A DNA stretch of 64,000 nucleotides. Origin: CAVYWD01 sp963772225. GTDB lineage: Bacteria > Myxococcota > Myxococcia > Myxococcales > UBA5297. Below the pieces are notes generated by a model. That model ran no database searches and had not been told where the DNA came from. It saw only the letters and a program-made list of their open reading frames with translations. The position numbers and the translations under genes were made by a program. Positions 53,231 through 61,486 of the stretch are shown one piece after another (position 1 is the first letter of the stretch; each line of letters starts with the position of its first letter). The stretch is taken from the NCBI GenBank assembly GCA_963772225.1, contig CAVYWD010000003.1, positions 310,001-374,000 of the forward strand, given 5' to 3'.

Positions 53231-54352
53231 TTACCAAAAATAGCGAACCACCCCCTCCAAGCCCCAAATGGTCGGCCTGCTCGAGTCGGCCGGCGTGCCA
53301 TCGGAGGTGCGACCCGCAACCGGGTCGGTGCCGAGGTGGAGAAAACCCGCGACGCCCACCTGCAAATCGCTGCGGCCGCTGTAGAAAAGATCCGCGGCCA
53401 AGATGTGCTCGATGTGCGAGACCGTGGTGTCGGTGCTCGAGTTGGTCACGTTGAACCAGGAGATCTGGTACTCGAGCATCAGGGCGACTGGGATCTGGTA
53501 GGGGGAGGCGTCGCCCGCGAGGGCGATTCCCAAGCGCGGGGTCAGGGTGCGCAACGTGAAGAACCCCCGGGTGCCACTGGCGCTGTCGAAGGGCTCGAAG
53601 TGTTTGGCTTCTCCCGACAGCCCCAAGGAAAGCTGTGCCGAAAACAGAGGGGATATCGCTTGGGCGGCGGCGATGGCCGCATTCCAGATGAACGAATGAG
53701 TGGGGGTCATGAGGAGCTCGCGCAGGTTCCCGCCGAGCACATCCTCCGCCGTCGCGCGCGGGGCCGCGGAGAGGTTGTCGAGCAAGGGAACGATGTTGAA
53801 GAGCTTGCCGCCGCCGCCGCCGAGATTGCCAAGCACGGACAACAGCGTGCCCGTGCTCTCCATGCGCAGCACGTTGAGGGTAAAGCCGCCGGTTCCCTGA
53901 GCGAAGTACTGTCCGCCGGTGATTGCGAGAGACTGCGGGGAGGTCCCGATGTCGCTCAGGAGAACGAAAGATCCGTTGATGGAGACCCGCTCGTGAACGC
54001 GAATCCGGAGATTGACCTGCCCCGCGGCCTCGACGCGGTGGAGCAGGAGGTTCCCGAGACGGCCGAAGGGAAGGTCTGGCACTCGGGTGAATTGAGCCCC
54101 TGTGCGAACATCGAGACTCGTCAGGGTCTCGGCCGAGTCGACGAAGGACGGCTCGAGGAGGAGGTTGCCCCCGAGGAGGCGGCCGTTCCCCCAGGTGCAG
54201 CCCGAAGTCGCCGATGAAGGCCGTGCGCCCCTCTCTTCCCCCGGCGCCGGCGCCGTCTCCTCGGAAGCGGGCGCCTCCTCTGCCGCGGCGCGCCCAGCGG
54301 CCAGAAGCAGCCCTGCGACCGCGAAGGCCAATGCCCGATTCCTGGTCTGCAT
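53231..54352 (-). CDS. Predicted outer-membrane barrel protein
   Basis: 373 residues from ATG 54352 (GAGGGT upstream). The signal peptide ends RAAAEE near residue 25, followed by a Glu/Pro linker. From about 55 the protein alternates hydrophobic and polar residues in strand pairs, with many Gly-Gly-Asn turns. It ends LEGVVRYFW, an aromatic C-terminal strand as in BamA substrates. No enzyme motif. The region near residues 40-55 reads better in a neighbouring frame (TAFIGDFGLHLG), so two compensating indels are possible there. Function unknown. Confidence 0.75.
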   Translation of the reverse strand: MQTRNRALAFAVAGLLLAAGRAAAEEAPASEETAPAPGEERGARPSSATSGCTWGNGRLLGGNLLLEPSFVDSAETLTSLDVRTGAQFTRVPDLPFGRLGNLLLHRVEAAGQVNLRIRVHERVSINGSFVLLSDIGTSPQSLAITGGQYFAQGTGGFTLNVLRMESTGTLLSVLGNLGGGGGKLFNIVPLLDNLSAAPRATAEDVLGGNLRELLMTPTHSFIWNAAIAAAQAISPLFSAQLSLGLSGEAKHFEPFDSASGTRGFFTLRTLTPRLGIALAGDASPYQIPVALMLEYQISWFNVTNSSTDTTVSHIEHILAADLFYSGRSDLQVGVAGFLHLGTDPVAGRTSDGTPADSSRPTIWGLEGVVRYFW

Positions 54353-54600
54353 CTCGGTACCCTCGACAGCGCCCTGGCTCATCTTCAGTTGGCGCGGGCG
54401 CAGGCGAACATGGGCAGCGAGCGGGGCGCAAGCCAGCTCCCTGTCTTGGGCGGAGGGGGCGGAGGTGCAGCGAGGTGAGCTGGAGTTGCTCGCTGGCGCC
54501 ATTGCCAATCCGAAACGGGCGCGACGCCTCTTGGCCGGGCAGCGGGTGCACCTCCATGCGCCCAAGAGAGCGAAGCACCCAATCGACCGAATCGCGCCAC

Positions 54601-55718
54601 CTACTCGCTCGCCTTGTTGTTCCGCTGCGCTTCCATCAGCTTCTTCTCGTCTTCCGGCTAGAGCTTCGGCCGGTCGATGGTGAGCGTCAGCTTCAGCTTG
54701 CCGGTGAACCTGAACGGAACTTGGTAATCTTCGGCCACGGGTGTGCCGGTGTCGGCGCCGATGTCGAAGCTCTCGTCCCATTGCAAGAGGAGCGGGATCG
54801 TGCGGTCCACGGTCTGGCGCGCCACCTCCTTGCCGTCGACCTTGAGAACGCCGGTGCCACCGCGGCCGATGCCGCTCAGGTTGTTGAAGGCGAGCGTGCC
54901 CATTCCGAGTCCGTCGTATTTGAAGTCGTACTCGAGCGCGTGCTTGCCCGGCGGCAACGCATCCGATCCTTCCCAGCGAACGCGCTTCAGATTCGAAGAG
55001 GTTCCACAGGAACACGGGCCTGCCCTTCAGCAGGTAGAAACCGTAGCCCGCGAATCGGCCGCCCTGGGTCACGATCATGCCTTCGGCGCCCCCCTGCGGG
55101 ATGTCGACCTCGGCCTTGAAGTGGTAGGAGGTGGCGAGCAGGCTCGGCGCGTCGCCGTTCGGTGTCCCGGTGATCTCGCCGGACCAGGTGAACGCGGTCC
55201 TGCCGGCGGCGAGATTGGGACGCGGCGCGACGACCCGGGTCGCCACCGAGGCGTCGAGCGGAAGGACCTGGTATTTGTTCGCCTCGACCCAGAACAGGTT
55301 CTGCAGCTCCTTGAGCTTGTCGGGGTATTTGGCGGAGACGTCCTCGAACTGAGTCCAGTCTTTGCTGAGATCGTACAGCTCGTACGGGAAGCCGGCCGGA
55401 TCCTTGCTCACCGCCCCCGCGACTTCCCATGGGGGCCGCACGACCGTGGTGCTCGCGACCCAGCCATCATGGTAGATGGCGTGGTCACCCATCATCTCGA
55501 AATACTGCGTCTTGTGCGTCGAAGGTGCGTTGGCGTTCTTGGCATCGAACGTATACGTCATGCTGACGCCCTCGATCGGCTTCTGCGGGATGCCGTCGAC
55601 CGCACTCGGCGCTTGAATGCCGGTCGCTTCCAGGATCGTCGGCACGATGTCAATCATGTGATGGAACTGATTTCGGATGCCGCCCCTGTCCTTGATCGCC
55701 TTCGGCCACGCGCAGAAT
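54601..55718 (-). pseudogene. C-terminal half of an arylsulfatase, dead gene
   Basis: The sense strand begins in frame near 55718 with WPKAIKDRGGIRNQFHHMID, then IVPTILEATGIQAPSAVDGI. This is the C-terminal half of the large sulfatase subfamily with the PIEGVSMTYTF and YELYDLSKDWTQFEDVS blocks. The N-terminal half with the catalytic Cys motif is absent. One extra A near 54992 (GAATCTG where GATCTG gives NLFDLKRVRWEG) shifts the frame. After LTLTIDRPKL an in-frame TAG at 54658-54660 precedes the expected tail PEDEKKLMEAQRNNKASE and the normal stop at 54601. Three independent lesions make it a pseudogene. Confidence 0.8.
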
Positions 55719-55978
55719 TTGCGACGCGCTCATTCAGATCTTGTGCGCCGGCGCTGCGCCTTGGGCTCGGGATGCGATGGCCTCCCTGTCAGCCGGCGGC
55801 GCCCGGGGCTAGGTCTCAGTCCGGAACGCGCTTTTCAAGAGAGAGGCCCACCGACCGCCGAAGCGCCAGGAGCGCTGGAGCCGCCGCCCCTGCGAGGATC
55901 ATTGCGAAGCGATCTTCGCGTCGCCCCCGAGAAGAAGGCACTCCGGCGCGGTGTCGAAGGCACATGCGAATGGCGCTG
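55719..55978. other. No intact gene
   Basis: A minus-strand fragment ILAGAAAPALLALRRSVGLS with a stop at 55816 looks like the end of a membrane or exported protein, but has no start and no family match. The rest is unassigned. Confidence 0.35.
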
Positions 55979-56106
55979 GTTGCGCTCGCGCCCCGTGGTG
56001 CCGGCGCGCACCGAGATTCGGCGATTTCCGCTGGTGGCGAACGAGGCGCTCGCGGCATGGGGAGCGGCGGGGGACAGCGTTGGTGGAGGTCGCCGCCGAA
56101 GCCTGA
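55979..56106 (+). pseudogene. Tail of a second zinc alcohol dehydrogenase
   Basis: VPARTEIRRFPLVANEALAA here is nearly the same as VPVHTEVRRFPLVKANEALA at the end of the intact ADH (45520-45580). The following bases also match it, ending in a GAGGTCGCCGCC run before the stop. Everything upstream of this tail is gone. It lies just outside the hydrogenase operon. Confidence 0.65.
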
Positions 56107-56127
56107 GGATGCCGCCGCCGCGCGGCG

Positions 56128-56655
56128 TTACGGCTCCGGCCGCCTCTCCCACCAGAGGTCGGGCGCCGCCGGCGGGTCGCGCCGCGCCACCGGAACGCCG
56201 AGCGCCTTCAGCTCCTCCGCCACGCGCGCCACCGCGAGCGGGATCGCCGCACGCACCGGCGGGCTCAAGCCGATGCCGGTCTCGACCGCCTGGGGAATGA
56301 CGCCGACGAGCCGCGCCACCCGCGGCGAGACGCCGATGAACTCCGCGTTCTGCAGCGCCTCCCTCACGCCCGGCTCATGGGGGCTCATGGCGAGCACCGG
56401 CGGGCGCTCGATGAGCTCGCGCTTGTCGTAAGAGCGCAGCTCGCCCGGCGCGCCGCGCGCCTTCACCGAATCGACCAGGATGACCGCGTCGAGGTCCGCG
56501 AGGTAGGCGGTGAGGTCGAGCCCGGGCGTCCCGGCGTCGATTACCTCCACGTCGGGCAGAGCCCACTCGGCTTCGAGGACGCGCACGACTGTCGGGCCGA
56601 CGGCGTCGTCGCCGGTGAGCACGTTGCCGATGCCGATGACCGCGATGCGCGCCAA
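56128..56655 (-). CDS. hybD: NiFe hydrogenase maturation endopeptidase
   Basis: 175 residues from TTG 56655; AGGAG lies just upstream, and no ATG fits. Peptidase M52 signatures are IGIGNVLTGDDAVGPTVV with the Asp/Glu nickel-binding sites, DAGTPGLDLTAYL, and SPHEPGV, the usual motif H-x-P-G. It removes the C-terminal peptide of the large subunit after nickel insertion. It is the last gene of the hyb operon, 37 bases after the large-subunit stop. The family-standard size is about 150-170 residues. The protein itself looks intact. Confidence 0.92.
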   Translation of the reverse strand: MARIAVIGIGNVLTGDDAVGPTVVRVLEAEWALPDVEVIDAGTPGLDLTAYLADLDAVILVDSVKARGAPGELRSYDKRELIERPPVLAMSPHEPGVREALQNAEFIGVSPRVARLVGVIPQAVETGIGLSPPVRAAIPLAVARVAEELKALGVPVARRDPPAAPDLWWERRPEP

Positions 56656-56692
56656 GGGAGCTCCTCGCCCCGCCGAAGTCCTTGTGCGTCGC

Positions 56693-57445
56693 CTACAGGA
56701 CCTTCACCTTCGAGACCTCGCTGCCCTCGGCGTCCACGGTGTGGATGGCGCAGGCGAGGCACGGGTCGAATGAGTGGATGGTCCGCAGCGCCTCCAAGGG
56801 CAGCTTGGGGTCGGCGATGGGGTTGCCGATGAGCGAGGCCTCGTAGGGGCCCATCTGGTCCTTCTCGTCGCGCGGGCCGGCGTTCCAGGTGGAAGGCACG
56901 ACCGCCTGATAGTTCTTCAGCTTGCCGTTCTCGACCACCGACCAGTGCGACAGCGTGCCGCGCGGCGCCTCGTGGAAGCCCACGCCGCGGAACTCGCCGG
57001 CCTTGGCGAGGGCGGGCCGCGGGTCGACGAAGATGTCGGTGTCGCCCTTGCCGATGTTCTCGACCAGGAGCTTCCAGTGCTTCTGCGCCAGCTCGGCCAG
57101 CATGGCGCAGCGGATGGCGCGCGCCGCGTGGCGGCCGAGCGTGGAGTGGAGGTGCTCGGGCTTCAGGTCGATCTTATGGATGGACTTGACCGCGTCCTGG
57201 GCCGTCTGGACCCAGCGCACCGTCTGCTCGTGGCCGGTGAGGTAGCCGACCAGCACCTGCGCGAGCGGGCCCACCTGCACCGGCTTGCCCTCGAGGCGCG
57301 GCGCCTTCACCCAGGAGTAGCGCTCGGGGGCGGGCGTCTCGTGCTTCCACTCACCGGTGAACTTGGGGACCGTCTCCTCGTCCCACGGCCGCTTCGCCCA
57401 GGCGCCGTCGTAGTAGGCGCGGGCGATGGTGATGAGCTTGCCCAT
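56693..57445 (-). pseudogene. hybC: NiFe hydrogenase large subunit, N-terminal half missing
   Basis: 250 residues against about 560 for HybC. From residue 8 or so the frame is a clean C-terminal half: ARAYYDGAWAKRPWDEETVP, YSWVKAPRLEGKPVQVGPLA, the HEQTVRWVQ helix and the C-terminal L2 nickel box DPCLACAIHTVDAEG. The N-terminal L1 box (RxCGxCxxxH), which supplies the other two nickel cysteines, is absent. MGKLITI looks like the normal start of such proteins (family form MGKLITIDPVTRIEGH), so the gap appears to be an in-frame internal deletion of about 300 codons after codon 7. The ribosome site AGAGAGG is intact. As written it cannot hold the NiFe site. Confidence 0.85.
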
Positions 57446-57472
57446 GGAACTGAGACCTCTCTGGCGAGCGCC

Positions 57473-58351
57473 TTAGGCCGCGGCCTTGGAGCCGGCGCCA
57501 AGCTTGGCGTGGTCGCGGTCGACGACCACGACGGGGAACTTGCGGGAGATGAAGATGAAGGTGGCGATGCCGAAGGCGATGAGGCCGATGGAGACGCCCA
57601 GCTCGCCCATCGATGGCCAGTAGTCCCAGCCCGCGGGCAAGGCCGTGCCGTCGGAGAGCCAGCCGGCGGGCCGGTACATGGTCATGTACGTGTCCACGCG
57701 ATAGAGCGCGCCCGCGGCGACGGCGAGGAGCGCCGCGCCGAAGAGCCGGCCCGCGTTGCGCTGCACCCGCGGCAGCAGGAACAGCACCGCCGGCGCCAGG
57801 AACAGCGCCATCTCGAAGAGGACCGCGCCCCACTTCACGCCGAAAGCCGACCAGCGCGGCGAGGCGCTGCCGGCGGCGCCCTCGAGGATCGCGGGCAGGA
57901 CCTCAACCCAGAGCACCGAGACGTACGTGAGGACGCAGAGGGCGACCTCGAGCAGCGCCGAGCTCAGGTTCCAGTAGGGGATCCACGGGAGCTGGTAGGA
58001 GTTCCAGTACCGGCCCAGAGCGAACAGGACGGAGGTGGCGCCCAGCGTGTAGCAGATGGCGCCGACCAGCACCGCGGGCCGGACCAGGGCGTGGTACCTG
58101 CCGCGGTTGAGCAGGTAGCAGAGGAGTCCCACGCCGTAGGCGCCGGCGCCGATGCCGGTGAGGACGATGACGTTCACCGGCTCCCAGATGCCCCAGGTGA
58201 ACCCATCGGTCATGTTGGCGACGCGGCCGATGCCGAACAGGAACCGGTAGAGCGTCACCGGCACCGCGGCGGCGGCCAGGAGGAGCAGCACCAGCATCGA
58301 GGGGCTGAAGACCTTGCCCCCGACGGCCTCGGGACGGTCGTGGTGGCTCAT
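57473..58351 (-). CDS. hybB: NrfD/HybB-family membrane subunit (short)
   Basis: 292 residues from ATG 58351, overlapping the FeS gene stop (ATGA). Seven to eight membrane helices are visible, including FTWGIWEPVNVIVLTGIGAG and GVKWGAVLFEMALFLAPAVL. The product would pass electrons from quinol to hydrogenase through the membrane. HybB/NrfD proteins usually have about 390 residues and a conserved HQSSLG segment between helices. That segment is absent here, so an internal loss of about 100 residues is suspected. The ends are normal (MSHHDRPEAVG, C-terminal Lys/Ala tail). Confidence 0.75.
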   Translation of the reverse strand: MSHHDRPEAVGGKVFSPSMLVLLLLAAAAVPVTLYRFLFGIGRVANMTDGFTWGIWEPVNVIVLTGIGAGAYGVGLLCYLLNRGRYHALVRPAVLVGAICYTLGATSVLFALGRYWNSYQLPWIPYWNLSSALLEVALCVLTYVSVLWVEVLPAILEGAAGSASPRWSAFGVKWGAVLFEMALFLAPAVLFLLPRVQRNAGRLFGAALLAVAAGALYRVDTYMTMYRPAGWLSDGTALPAGWDYWPSMGELGVSIGLIAFGIATFIFISRKFPVVVVDRDHAKLGAGSKAAA

Positions 58352-59303
58352 CGGCCCTCCTCCTCCTCGCCCTCGGCCGCTTCCTGGCGCTTGTTGCGGT
58401 TGATGACGAAGGCCGCGGCCGCGTAGAGCGCGAGCGGCGTGATGCCCGACAGGTACGGCGCGTGGGAGATGGACTTGGAGAAGTCCGCGCTCGAGCGCTC
58501 GGGGAGGTCGGGCAACCCGAGCTGGCGAAAAATCGTCTCGGCCGGCGCGAGGTAGAGCACCTGCGTCCCGCCGCCCTCCTTCTCTCCGAAGACCGACGGC
58601 CGGTAGCGCGAGGGGCTCGCCGCGATCCGCTGCTTGGCCTTTTCGAGCAGCTCGTCGCGCTTGCCGTAGATGACCGCGCCGCGCGGGCAGACCTCGGCGC
58701 AGGCCGGGTTCGCGACGCCGAGGGGGCCGCTCTTCGCGGGGTCGGCGCGGTGGCGGCACATCTCGCACTTCACGATCTTGGGGGCCGCCGAGCCCCACTC
58801 GAATTTGGGCACGTTGAAGGCGCAGCCGACCTGGCAGTAGCGGCAGCCGACGCACAGGCCTTTGTCGTAGACGACGATGCCGGTTCCCGTGCGCTCGCCG
58901 CCCTCCATCGCGCGCTTGCCCTCGCCCTCCTTGTGGAGCGCGCCCATCATGCAGACCGAGACGCAGGACGGGTCGACGCAGTGCATGCACTGCTGCTTCA
59001 TGTACGTGCGCTGGACGCCCTCGCCGTGCGCCTTGATGATGTTCTTGGTCGTGCCGCTCAGGTCGACCGGGGCGTCGTAGACGCCGCCGCCGTCGGCCTG
59101 GACGGAATCGGGCGGCAAACCGTGGCGGCCTTGCAGGCGCTCTGGCAGGCGCGGCAGCCGACGCAGAGCGTGGCGTCGAACAACATCCCCACGGCGTCGG
59201 GGCGCGAGGGTGGGCCTTCGTGGGCCTTGGCCGAGCTGGCGAGCGCGGTGCCCGCGCCGGCAGCGGCCATGGAGCGGAGGAGTCCTCGGCGGGAGATTCG
59301 CAT
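58348..59303 (-). CDS. hybA: Tat-exported ferredoxin-like electron-transfer subunit HybA (frameshifted)
   Basis: About 317 residues when repaired. From ATG 59303 the Tat signal is SRRGLLRSMAAAGAGTALAS. Iron-sulfur ligands follow: CVGCRACQSAC, CMHCVDPSCVSVC, CVGCRYCQVGC and CEMC with a later CAEVC, giving four 4Fe-4S clusters. A C-terminal helix (GITPLALYAAAAFVIN) anchors it. One base is missing near 59123 (GCCACGG where GCCAACGG restores CKAANGLPPDS), splitting the frame inside the first cluster. Otherwise complete. It relays electrons between the membrane subunit and the small subunit. Confidence 0.88.
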
Positions 59304-59307
59304 GGGG

Positions 59308-60198
59308 TCACTCCTTCTCGTTCTTCTCGGCGTCCGCCGTCAGCTTCCGCGTCGCGACGAGGCCCGCGCCCACCAGCGCGCCGACGACTGCGCTCCCCAC
59401 GCCCACGGCCACGGGGCTCGCCTCGACCACGCCGTGCTCCGGGTGGATGGCCGGATACGCCATGGGCGCGGTGGGCCGTTCGAGGGCCAGGTTCTCGTGG
59501 ATGGGGACGTTGAACGCGATGCCCTGCTCGGTGCAGCCGATGCACGGGTGGCCGATGCCGATGGGCCACGCGCCGGGCATGTCGCAGAACGGCATCAGGG
59601 AGCAGTTGGCGTGCGTCTGGGGCCCCTTGCAGCCGAGCTTGTAGAGGCAGTAGCCGTTGCGGTGGCCCTCGTCTCCGAAGACCTGCGCGAAGCGGCCGGC
59701 GTCGAAGTGCGGCCGGCGCGGGCAGTCCTCGTGGATGACGCGCGCATAGGCGGACTTGGGGCGGCCCTTCTCGTCCAGCGCCGGGAGCGTGCCGAAGGTG
59801 GCGAACTGGAGGATGGTGCCGAGGAGGTTGTACGGGTTTGCCGGGCAGCCGGGCAGGGTGAGCACCGGCTTTGGCGCCAGGACCTGGGGCGCGCCCTTCG
59901 CGCCGGTGGGGTTCGGGGGCGCCGACGGGATTCCGCCCCACGAAGCGCAGGAGCCGATGGCGATGACCGCGGCGGCCTTGTCGGCCACCCGCTTCGCCGT
60001 GTCCACGGCCTTCTTCCCGCCGACCCAGCAGTAGATGCCGTCGTCTTTCGTCGGGATGGCGCCCTCGATGACGAGGATGTACTTGCCGGCGTTCTCCTCG
60101 ATGGCCTTCTCCAACGCCTCCTCAATCTGCTTGCCGGCCGCGGCGAAGAGCGTCTCGTGGTAGTCGAGCGAGACGAGGTCGAGGATCACCTCGGCCAC
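59308..60198 (-). pseudogene. hybO: NiFe hydrogenase small subunit, N-terminus missing
   Basis: 296 residues from GTG 60198. It begins MAEVILDLVSLDYHETLFAA, which in family members is about 70-90 residues in, after a Tat signal and the CxGCTES box. The second Cys (IGSCASWGG), third (LPGCPANPYNLLG) and the medial/distal cluster region GYCLYKLGCKGP, CSLMPFCDMP and HPCIGCTEQGI are present. So the proximal cluster has lost its first two Cys, and no Tat signal is left. The preceding bases encode MRREADREAQLLRALT, a typical start for such subunits, two bases out of frame. This suggests a deletion plus frame change, not an alternative start. Confidence 0.85.
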
Positions 60199-60259
60199 GT
60201 CAGCGCTCGCAGGAGCTGCGCCTCGCGGTCGGCCTCGCGCCTCATCTGGCCCCGAAGAA

Positions 60260-60706
60260 CTACGGAGTGCGCTCGCCGCCCACCTTCTTCCGCGCCGGCC
60301 CGAAGTGCAGCTCGGTCTCCGGAGGCAGCTTCTGAATCGAATCGACCTGGACGTCGGACTTCTCCCAGTCGACCGTGAAGTGGAACGACACCTTGTCGCC
60401 CACCGCGAGGCCTTGGACCGAGAGCGGCGGATCGACGGGGAAGGACATCTCCATGGCGTCCATGCCGACGGGAAAGCCGAACTCGTCGACGAAGTCGTCG
60501 ATGGCCTCGTGCCGCACCGTCATCTCCGGGTGGCGGCGGTCGGTCCCCGGCATCCGGAGGATCTGGGCGCGGGCGGTGTAGCTCTTCGGCGGCGCCCGCA
60601 CCGCGGACTTCGCGCAGCGGCAGGCGGGAAAGGCAGCGCCCAACACCAGCGCCACAGCAGCGGCCGCGAGCCTGGCGCGCGCCGCCCGGGGCGATGTTGG
60701 GGTCAT
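60260..60706 (-). CDS. CusF-like copper-binding periplasmic lipoprotein
   Basis: 148 residues from ATG 60706 (AAAGGACC upstream). The signal-like start ends in FPACRC (possible lipobox). The domain order is YTARAQILRMPGTDRRHPEM, RHEAIDDF, VGMDAMEMSFPV and GLAVGDKVSFHFTV, the CusF/copper-binding beta-barrel. Met/His and an aromatic residue can bind Cu(I). Its role in copper efflux or delivery is inferred; it is next to the hydrogenase operon but not overlapping with it. Confidence 0.85.
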   Translation of the reverse strand: MTPTSPRAARARLAAAAVALVLGAAFPACRCAKSAVRAPPKSYTARAQILRMPGTDRRHPEMTVRHEAIDDFVDEFGFPVGMDAMEMSFPVDPPLSVQGLAVGDKVSFHFTVDWEKSDVQVDSIQKLPPETELHFGPARKKVGGERTP

Positions 60707-60872
60707 CAGGGTCCTTTCGAAGCCGAGCTCGGCCGGGAAAATAGCACGCGGCCCAGCCTCGCGCGGAGCGAGCGCCGCAGCAGCAGCGCCCGCCGTAGAC
60801 GCGCCGGAGGGGTGAAACTCGCGGTGCGCTGGACCTCGCCGGCGAGCGGAGCGGCGGGCGAGGTCGGCGAGG

Positions 60873-61259
60873 TCACTGCTCGGCGACGAAGGAGACGCCG
60901 TCGAGGAAGAGCGCGCCATCCGACCCGCCGGTGCTCCTCGCCAAAACCTCCCCGGTGGAGAGCACCACGCAGAGGGCCGGCTCGGCGTTGAAGAGCCCCG
61001 TGTACGCGGTGAGCTGGCAGGTGAACCAGCGGTCCGCTTTGGGCCGCATTCCGGCCGGGAGTGTGAACAGGGGCTGCAGGCCCTTTACCGGATTGGGAGA
61101 GGGGCTGTAGAGCGGGTCCGCTCTCACGGCGCCGCGGAGGTGGACGACGCCGGTGCCCGGCGCGCCTCCGGGGTCGGGGATTGTCGCGCTGATCTTGCAG
61201 GCTCCGAATTGGAAGTCGCCGTAGAGGTGGGGCTGCAGAACCGGGACGATGAAGCTCAT
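60873..61259 (-). CDS. Small beta-sandwich protein like phage tail-fibre tips
   Basis: 128 residues from ATG 61259 (AGGAGGG upstream). The layout matches the C-terminal domains of phage tail fibres: YGDFQFGACKISATIPDPGG, then VVHLRGAVRAD, then FTLPAGMRPKADRWF, then a strand with LSTGEVLARSTGGS and a final LFLDGVSFVAEQ. LPAGYRP and the terminal LDGISF signature are typical of such domains. No other phage gene is nearby. It could be a cargo or effector-delivery tip, or a domesticated fragment. Unproven. Confidence 0.7.
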   Translation of the reverse strand: MSFIVPVLQPHLYGDFQFGACKISATIPDPGGAPGTGVVHLRGAVRADPLYSPSPNPVKGLQPLFTLPAGMRPKADRWFTCQLTAYTGLFNAEPALCVVLSTGEVLARSTGGSDGALFLDGVSFVAEQ

Positions 61260-61486
61260 GGGACCCTCCTGTCGATGAGAAGCTGGTGAGCACGCGGCGG
61301 GTCGACCTCCAAAGCGCGCTCCTGTGAACGTCGGCTCCTTTGCGCCGGGGCGCTCGCCTCCGGCGAAGAGGTCGCCTTCGTCGGCTCGATGATTTCGGGG
61401 CCGAGGGCTCTGCTGGAGCGACGAGCGGCGGCGAACGACCGCGCTTCGGGGTCGATGGCTTCTGGCGAGCCCGCCTCTCGAAGCGC

